Positions 5,309-8,730 of a DNA stretch of 8,730 nt are shown one piece after another. Position 1 is the stretch's first letter, and each line of letters opens with the position of its first letter. The stretch lies in contig JAGQYZ010000051.1 in NCBI GenBank assembly GCA_020435865.1, positions 1 through 8,730 on the forward strand, given 5' to 3'. A program made the position numbers and the translations under genes. The notes under the pieces were generated by a model. The model did not search any database. It saw only the letters and a program-made list of their open reading frames with translations, and was not told the DNA's origin. This DNA is from Aequorivita sp. Its GTDB lineage: Bacteria; Bacteroidota; Bacteroidia; Flavobacteriales; Flavobacteriaceae.

Positions 5309-5962
5309 TTATTGTTTAACCAAGATGGCTGTGGCTTTGTTGCCCGTTAGAAGATTCCATTCATAAGAAGCGAGAAGGTTGCCAATTTCATCGTAAATAT
5401 TCAACTGTGCAGTGTTCGGGCCTGAAGATCCTTGGTTCAATGCTTCAAAATCTATTTTATTAAAGCCCGATTGTAGTGGAAGGTCAAAACCTCTAAAGCT
5501 ACCTTCAAGTCTGGCTTGGGGTATCACAATTTCATCGTTTACATAAACACGTATCATATCGCCATCCACAAATTCATGATCGCGGTACATAATGGTGGCT
5601 GTTTTGGCAGTGGTCTTGAAATCGCCGAGATATTGGTCCTTTCCGTACTCTGGCTTTTCCTCTTTATCTTTTGTAAAGTATTTTGGGGGTTTGTTTGTGC
5701 CAGTATACTCCAACAATCCGTCCCCGTTTTGCATATCAATTTGATTTTCTTTTTCTTTTCCCAAGTCAGAATTGTTTGGTGTGTTGGGATTTTTTGTATT
5801 TGAAAGTGTTGGAGCCTTAACTGCTGGAATTTCAAATCCAGTAGGGCTGTCCATATTAGATTGTGAAGAATCAAACTGCACGGAACTATTTGGCAAATCT
5901 ATTTGTGCAAATAAAGTTCCGGTAATTACAAAAAAACCAACTAAAAGAAATTTCTTCAACAT
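5309..5962 (-). CDS. Exported protein of unknown function with C-terminal beta-rich domain
   Basis: This is a 217-residue protein with a clear Sec signal peptide: MLKK, a hydrophobic core, and cleavage near TLFA/Q at residues 19-20. There is no lipobox cysteine, so it should be periplasmic or exported. Residues ~21-85 are rich in Ser, Asn, Pro and Thr and look disordered. The C-terminal part (~110-217) has alternating strands: LGDFKTTAKTATIMYRDHEF, IRVYVNDEIVI, a FRGFDLPLQSGFNKIDFEALNQG block, and AQLNIYDEIGNLL ending in TAILVKQ. This looks like a beta-sandwich. I have seen similar secreted proteins in flavobacteria but know no function. No type IX sorting domain is present at the C-terminus. 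Expression signals upstream are unclear apart from an inverted repeat at 5987-6037. Confidence 0.8.
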   Translation of the reverse strand: MLKKFLLVGFFVITGTLFAQIDLPNSSVQFDSSQSNMDSPTGFEIPAVKAPTLSNTKNPNTPNNSDLGKEKENQIDMQNGDGLLEYTGTNKPPKYFTKDKEEKPEYGKDQYLGDFKTTAKTATIMYRDHEFVDGDMIRVYVNDEIVIPQARLEGSFRGFDLPLQSGFNKIDFEALNQGSSGPNTAQLNIYDEIGNLLASYEWNLLTGNKATAILVKQ

Positions 5963-5986
5963 AATTATAAAGTTTTCAAAAGTTCA

Positions 5987-6037
5987 TAACAACAATTACA
6001 CCAGAAATAGTGTACAAAATATTACAAATTGTTGTTA
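5987..6037. repeat. 11-bp perfect inverted repeat upstream of the exported-protein gene
   Basis: TAACAACAATT (5987-5997) and AATTGTTGTTA (6027-6037) are perfect reverse complements separated by 29 bp. The repeat lies between two minus-strand genes, 25 bp before the start codon of the exported protein. There is no following T-run on the minus strand, so a terminator is unlikely. It could be a pair of operator half-sites or a leader RNA hairpin. Confidence 0.45.
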
Positions 6038-6054
6038 AATCTTTAAGAGGAAAA

Positions 6055-6261
6055 TTATTTTTTTCTTTTTTGTTTTCCCCGCCAAATAAAAAAAAGTAAA
6101 ACGGTACATAATGGCAAAACGATATAAATTATTATATCAGCGGGATTGGTCAAATCAATTGGTTTTTCACTTGGTTTTGGGACTTCTGTAGGTTTTTGAG
6201 CATATCCTGTTGTGGACATCACCAAAATCATTGAAATAAATATTTTTTTAAAATGCTTCAT
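6055..6261 (-). CDS. Small signal-peptide and single-TM membrane protein
   Basis: This is a 68-residue protein with three parts. There is a Sec-type signal sequence (residues 1-21, ending GYA/Q), and a short periplasmic linker rich in Pro, Lys and Glu ending in PIDLTNPADI (22-42). One TM helix follows (IIIYIVLPLCTVLLFFIW, 43-60), with a basic cytoplasmic tail RGKQKRKK. If the signal peptide is cleaved, the mature protein is a short type I membrane protein of under 50 residues. This layout suggests an accessory subunit or small membrane modulator, but no partner is evident. The next gene on the same strand, 92 bp away, is the exported protein. The family looks typical of flavobacteria, and the function is unknown. 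Confidence 0.75.
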   Translation of the reverse strand: MKHFKKIFISMILVMSTTGYAQKPTEVPKPSEKPIDLTNPADIIIYIVLPLCTVLLFFIWRGKQKRKK

Positions 6262-6274
6262 TTTCTTTTTTTTT

Positions 6275-6304
6275 CAAAGTAGGAAAAAAATTTGGACTAT
6301 CAAA
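6275..6304 (-). promoter_or_regulatory. Possible promoter of the small TM protein gene
   Basis: On the minus strand, TTTG (6301-6304) is followed by 19 bases and TACTTTG (6275-6281), which is one base shorter than TAnnTTTG. The same TACTTTG occurs at 3056-3062 before the micropeptides. The leader to the ATG at 6261 would be very short. Confidence 0.35.
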
Positions 6305-6327
6305 TTTTAACAACTTGTGTTAACTAT

Positions 6328-6358
6328 TTGGAAATTACCCTAAAATGTCTTACTATGC
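6328..6358 (+). promoter_or_regulatory. Possible promoter of the sigma factor gene
   Basis: TTG (6328-6330) is followed by 20 bases and TACTATGC (6351-6358), an imperfect -7 element. It ends 27 bp before the ATG at 6386. The small TM protein gene is divergent, so the 124-bp gap must hold both promoters. Confidence 0.35.
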
Positions 6359-6385
6359 CGTGTTATTATAAAAAATAAAAAATAG

Positions 6386-7252
6386 ATGAGACAACTTAAA
6401 ATCACGAAGCAAGTAACCAACCGAGAAACCAAATCTTTAAACAGTTATTTACAGGACGTTAGCAAAATAGATTTGATTACAGCCGAAGAAGAAGTTGAGT
6501 TGGCACAGCGCATTCGTGAAGGAGATCAAAATGCTCTGAACAAACTGAGCAGAGCCAATTTACGATTTGTGATTTCCGTAGCAAAACAATACCAAAACCA
6601 AGGTCTAAGTCTTCCTGACCTTATTAATGAAGGAAACGTAGGCTTGGTAAAAGCCGCCAAAAGATTTGATGAAACCAGAGGTTTTAAATTTATATCCTAT
6701 GCAGTTTGGTGGATTCGTCAGGCAATTTTGCAGGCTATCGCAGAACAATCAAGAGTTGTTCGTTTACCGTTGAACAAAATTGGTGATATTAATAAAATAA
6801 AAAAAGCCTCTATCCATCTTGAGCAAAAGTTTCAACGTATTCCAACAGCCGCCGAAATTGCCAAAGAGCTTGACTTCAGTGAATCTAAAGTAAAAAGCTC
6901 TTTGAAAAATTCAACACGAAGCCTTTCAATGGACGCACCATTTCAAGAAGGTGAAAACGACAACAATCTATATGACGTGCTCAGTTCTGGTGAAAGCCCA
7001 AACCCAGACAAAAGTTTGTTACACGAATCCCTCAGAATTGAAATAAACCGTGCTTTAGATACGTTAGCGCCACGTGAGGCTGATGTGGTAAAATTGAATT
7101 TTGGACTTTGTGGCCAGCCACCAATGACGCTTCAAGAAATTGGTGATACTTTTGATTTGAGTCGAGAACGCGTTCGTCAAATTCGTGAGAAAGCAATACG
7201 CAGACTGCGCCAAACATCAAAAAGCCATATTTTAAAGAAATATTTAGGTTAA
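6386..7252 (+). CDS. rpoD: RNA polymerase sigma factor, RpoD/SigA-like (sigma-70 family)
   Basis: This is a 288-residue protein, the typical size of the compact Bacteroidetes sigma-70 factors that lack the large N-terminal region of E. coli RpoD. Region 1.2 is [27 protein letters not shown] (17-43). Region 2 (56-125) includes [35 protein letters not shown], covering the core-binding and -10 melting parts. Region 3 is at ~133-210. Region 4 (220-285) ends with the [30 protein letters not shown]. It recruits RNA polymerase to TTG/TAnnTTTG-type promoters. Several positions differ from the principal flavobacterial RpoD as I remember it, for example [23 protein letters not shown] and [14 protein letters not shown]. 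It may therefore be a second, paralogous RpoD, and the symbol is given at family level. It is monocistronic, with a long terminator. Confidence 0.9.
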   Translation: MRQLKITKQVTNRETKSLNSYLQDVSKIDLITAEEEVELAQRIREGDQNALNKLSRANLRFVISVAKQYQNQGLSLPDLINEGNVGLVKAAKRFDETRGFKFISYAVWWIRQAILQAIAEQSRVVRLPLNKIGDINKIKKASIHLEQKFQRIPTAAEIAKELDFSESKVKSSLKNSTRSLSMDAPFQEGENDNNLYDVLSSGESPNPDKSLLHESLRIEINRALDTLAPREADVVKLNFGLCGQPPMTLQEIGDTFDLSRERVRQIREKAIRRLRQTSKSHILKKYLG

Positions 7253-7272
7253 AATTATTTTTTAAAAATTAT

Positions 7273-7355
7273 AAAACGGGTTTTATTTCTGTGGTTATCT
7301 TTTTAAGAACAACTAACAACTCATATAGTCACAGAAATAAAGCCCGTTTTTCTAT
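7273..7355 (+). terminator. Very long terminator hairpin after the sigma factor gene
   Basis: The arms 7273-7293 and 7330-7350 are 21 bases each and complementary at every position except one G-U pair (AAAACGGGT against GCCCGTTTT at the base). Two more wobble pairs and three A-U pairs can extend the stem toward a loop of about 26 bases. A TTTTTCT run follows on the plus strand. The stem begins 20 bp past the stop codon and separates the sigma gene from mscS. Confidence 0.85.
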
Positions 7356-7483
7356 GCTTTTCTATTTCCAACATTTTTTCCATTTTGGAAATCTTTTCAG
7401 TTTATAAAAAAATTTTATATAATTGGAACTATACAAACACTTAGGTTTTAGGTATTTTTATACTTAATTATTAAAAACATATT

Positions 7484-8377
7484 ATGTCAAAAGAAAAATT
7501 CTCAATACAAGATTCAATTTCAGGTTTGTGGGACAAATTGGATGGCTGGCTTGATGCCATCATATTAAAGCTTCCAAACTTCGCCGTTGCCGTATTGGTA
7601 ATGATTATCTTTTATTTTATTGCCAAAGGACTAAAGAAGCTTTCCTATAAAGTACTTTTCAGAAAAATCGCAGATGAATCTGTTAAACAGATGCTTGCCA
7701 AAATTGTATATGCGATAGTAGTTCTTATTGGCTTTTTTGTAGCATTGGGAGTTATGCAACTGGATAAAGTATTAACATCCGTCCTTGCTGGAGCTGGTGT
7801 CGTTGGTTTGGCTATTGGTTTGGCACTCCAAGGAACTTTAAGCAATACATTCTCTGGCTTGATGCTTTCCTTTTTACCAAAAGTGCGCATTGGTGATTTT
7901 ATTGATGCACAAGGCAAAAGTGGCTATGTGGATGAAATAAACCTAAGAAACGTAACTATTCGCCAAACCGATAATGAATATGTTGTAATTCCGAATTCAG
8001 TTTTTATAGAAAACCCATTTACCAACTATTCTTGGTCAGAACGTTCGCGCATTGAAGTAAGCTGTGGCGTGGGCTATGAAAGCAATCTTCAAAAAGTGGA
8101 AGACTTAGTAGTTAAGGTTATGTCTGAAAATTTTGAACAACAAGAAAACGAAGGGGTTGAATTCTTTTTTACCGAATTTGGCGATAGTTCAATTAACTTT
8201 GTTACACGCTTTTGGATTGAAAGCACAAAGCCAAAACCAAAACTGGAAGCACAACACAAGGCCATTAAATTAATCAAGAAAAACTTTGATGAAGCTGGAA
8301 TCAATATTCCTTTCCCTATTCGCACATTGGATTTCGGAAAGAACAAGTTGCAGATGGCTCCAAATAAAGAGGAATAA
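7484..8377 (+). CDS. mscS: Small-conductance mechanosensitive channel, MscS family
   Basis: This is a 297-residue inner-membrane channel, close to E. coli MscS in size. TM1 is at ~31-48 and TM2 at ~70-90. The pore helix TM3 has the Gly/Ala-packed pattern LAGAGVVGLAIGLALQGTLSNTFSG (~101-125), diagnostic of MscS. The beta domain follows with VRIGDFIDAQGKSGYVDEINLRNVTIRQTDN and the IPNSVFIENPFTNYS block (~134-183), then the alpha/beta cytoplasmic cage, ending with INIPFPIRTLDFG. MscS opens under membrane tension to release solutes on hypo-osmotic shock. All key blocks are intact. The gene follows the long terminator of the sigma gene, so it needs its own promoter. TTG-N16-TAGGTTTT near 7423-7454 is a weak candidate. 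Confidence 0.93.
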   Translation: MSKEKFSIQDSISGLWDKLDGWLDAIILKLPNFAVAVLVMIIFYFIAKGLKKLSYKVLFRKIADESVKQMLAKIVYAIVVLIGFFVALGVMQLDKVLTSVLAGAGVVGLAIGLALQGTLSNTFSGLMLSFLPKVRIGDFIDAQGKSGYVDEINLRNVTIRQTDNEYVVIPNSVFIENPFTNYSWSERSRIEVSCGVGYESNLQKVEDLVVKVMSENFEQQENEGVEFFFTEFGDSSINFVTRFWIESTKPKPKLEAQHKAIKLIKKNFDEAGINIPFPIRTLDFGKNKLQMAPNKEE

Positions 8378-8415
8378 ATGCACTTTAATCAAAACTATCT
8401 TTTAATAGATTTAAA

Positions 8416-8553
8416 ATGAAAAAATTACTTAGAATTCTAATTGCTGGTTGGGGAGCAAAAAAAATTGGTGGCGGAAAATGTGGCTGTTTTGGCACCATCA
8501 TTGTTTTCATAATTCTTTATTGGTTGTTGGGCTACGTTTTCAAATTATTCTAA
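8416..8553 (+). CDS. 45-residue Gly/Cys-containing membrane micropeptide
   Basis: This ATG-to-TAA ORF lies 38 bp after mscS. The N-terminus is MKKLLRILIAGWGAKK, followed by a glycine-rich turn IGGGKCGCFG with two cysteines as CxC (Cys22, Cys24), and one TM helix TIIVFIILYWLLGYVF, ending KLF. The organisation (amphipathic basic segment, GGGxCGC turn, single TM) is coherent and unlikely for a random A/T-rich ORF. I recall similar short GWGAKKxGGGxCGCFG proteins in other flavobacteria but know no function. The CxC could bind a metal or form a disulfide. Its position suggests co-transcription with mscS, and it could be a small channel-associated protein, though nothing proves that. Confidence 0.75.
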   Translation: MKKLLRILIAGWGAKKIGGGKCGCFGTIIVFIILYWLLGYVFKLF

Positions 8554-8613
8554 CAAACATTTATTAACAAAACAATAGCATTCATTAACTAATTTTTTGG
8601 TGAGATGTGCGGT

Positions 8614-8621
8614 TATATTTG
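8614..8621 (+). promoter_or_regulatory. -7 promoter element of the lipoprotein gene
   Basis: TATATTTG matches TAnnTTTG exactly and lies 27 bp before the ATG at 8649. The nearest upstream TTG (8597-8599) is only 14 bases away, shorter than the usual 17-20, so the -33 element is uncertain. Confidence 0.6.
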
Positions 8622-8648
8622 CATTACAAACCTTTAAAACTTAGTATT

Positions 8649-8730
8649 ATGAAAAAAGCTATTGCACTAACCATGCTGGCAACAGCAATTTTTGCTACCT
8701 CATGTGTATCAAAAAAGAAGTATGTAGAAC
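8649..8730 (+). CDS. Lipoprotein N-terminus, probably OmpA family (3' truncated by window edge)
   Basis: Only 27 codons are in view. They show a lipoprotein signal peptide: MKKA, a hydrophobic core ALTMLATAIFA, and a lipobox ending at Cys19 (FATSC). The mature protein starts CVSKKKYVE. In flavobacteria a CVSKKKY-type start is common in OmpA/MotB-like lipoproteins that have a coiled coil followed by a peptidoglycan-binding domain. That assignment rests on recollection of the N-terminus alone. It has its own promoter-like TATATTTG and a short leader, so it is probably a separate transcription unit. Confidence 0.7.
   Translation, partial: MKKAIALTMLATAIFATSCVSKKKYVE

Noticed and set aside
5516..5803. 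Plus-strand 95-codon ORF opposite the exported-protein gene
   Set aside because: It is a shadow of a gene that has a signal peptide and coherent strands on the other strand, and its own translation is a hydrophobic, Cys/Phe-rich artefact.
7645..7917. Minus-strand 90-codon ORF opposite mscS
   Set aside because: It lies opposite the MscS pore and beta-domain coding sequence, whose family assignment is secure.

Overview
The window looks like the chromosome of a low-GC member of the Bacteroidetes, most likely a Flavobacteriaceae bacterium. The evidence is the repeated TTG-N17-20-TAnnTTTG promoter type (clearest at 2931-2961 and 5232-5260), the A-rich leaders without Shine-Dalgarno sequences, a compact 288-residue RpoD-type sigma factor, and several gene families typical of this group. 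I see no tRNA, rRNA, CRISPR array, transposase or phage gene. Most of the window reads as ordinary chromosome.

Layout. Positions 1-940 (+) hold the C-terminal STAS domain of a SulP-type anion transporter and a DUF4256 protein. Positions 952-2900 (-) hold an MFS exporter-like protein and, upstream of it, a DedA/VTT-type membrane protein; each has its own recognisable promoter. Positions 2901-3562 are not empty. They carry palindromic operator-like sequences followed by a plus-strand cluster of three very small ORFs and a strong terminator. The first two ORFs encode 28-residue peptides that are clearly paralogous, and this is the most unusual content of the window. Positions 3565-5186 (-) hold a one-repeat DUF1456 protein, a universal stress protein, and a translationally coupled pair of a four-helix membrane protein and a 66-residue XRE regulator. 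Positions 5309-6261 (-) hold an exported protein of unknown function and a small signal-anchor/TM protein. Positions 6386-8730 (+) hold the RpoD-like sigma factor with a very long terminator hairpin, an MscS channel, an unlisted 45-residue Gly/Cys membrane peptide, and the start of a lipoprotein that probably belongs to the OmpA family.

How the genes work together. Much of the content concerns the envelope and stress: ion and solute transporters, a mechanosensitive channel, UspA, membrane proteins, a lipoprotein and a sigma factor. The genes are mostly single transcription units rather than one pathway. The only tight coupling is the ATGA overlap between the membrane protein and the XRE regulator. 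The strongest candidate for something undescribed is the micropeptide cluster at 3133-3506 with its upstream palindromes.
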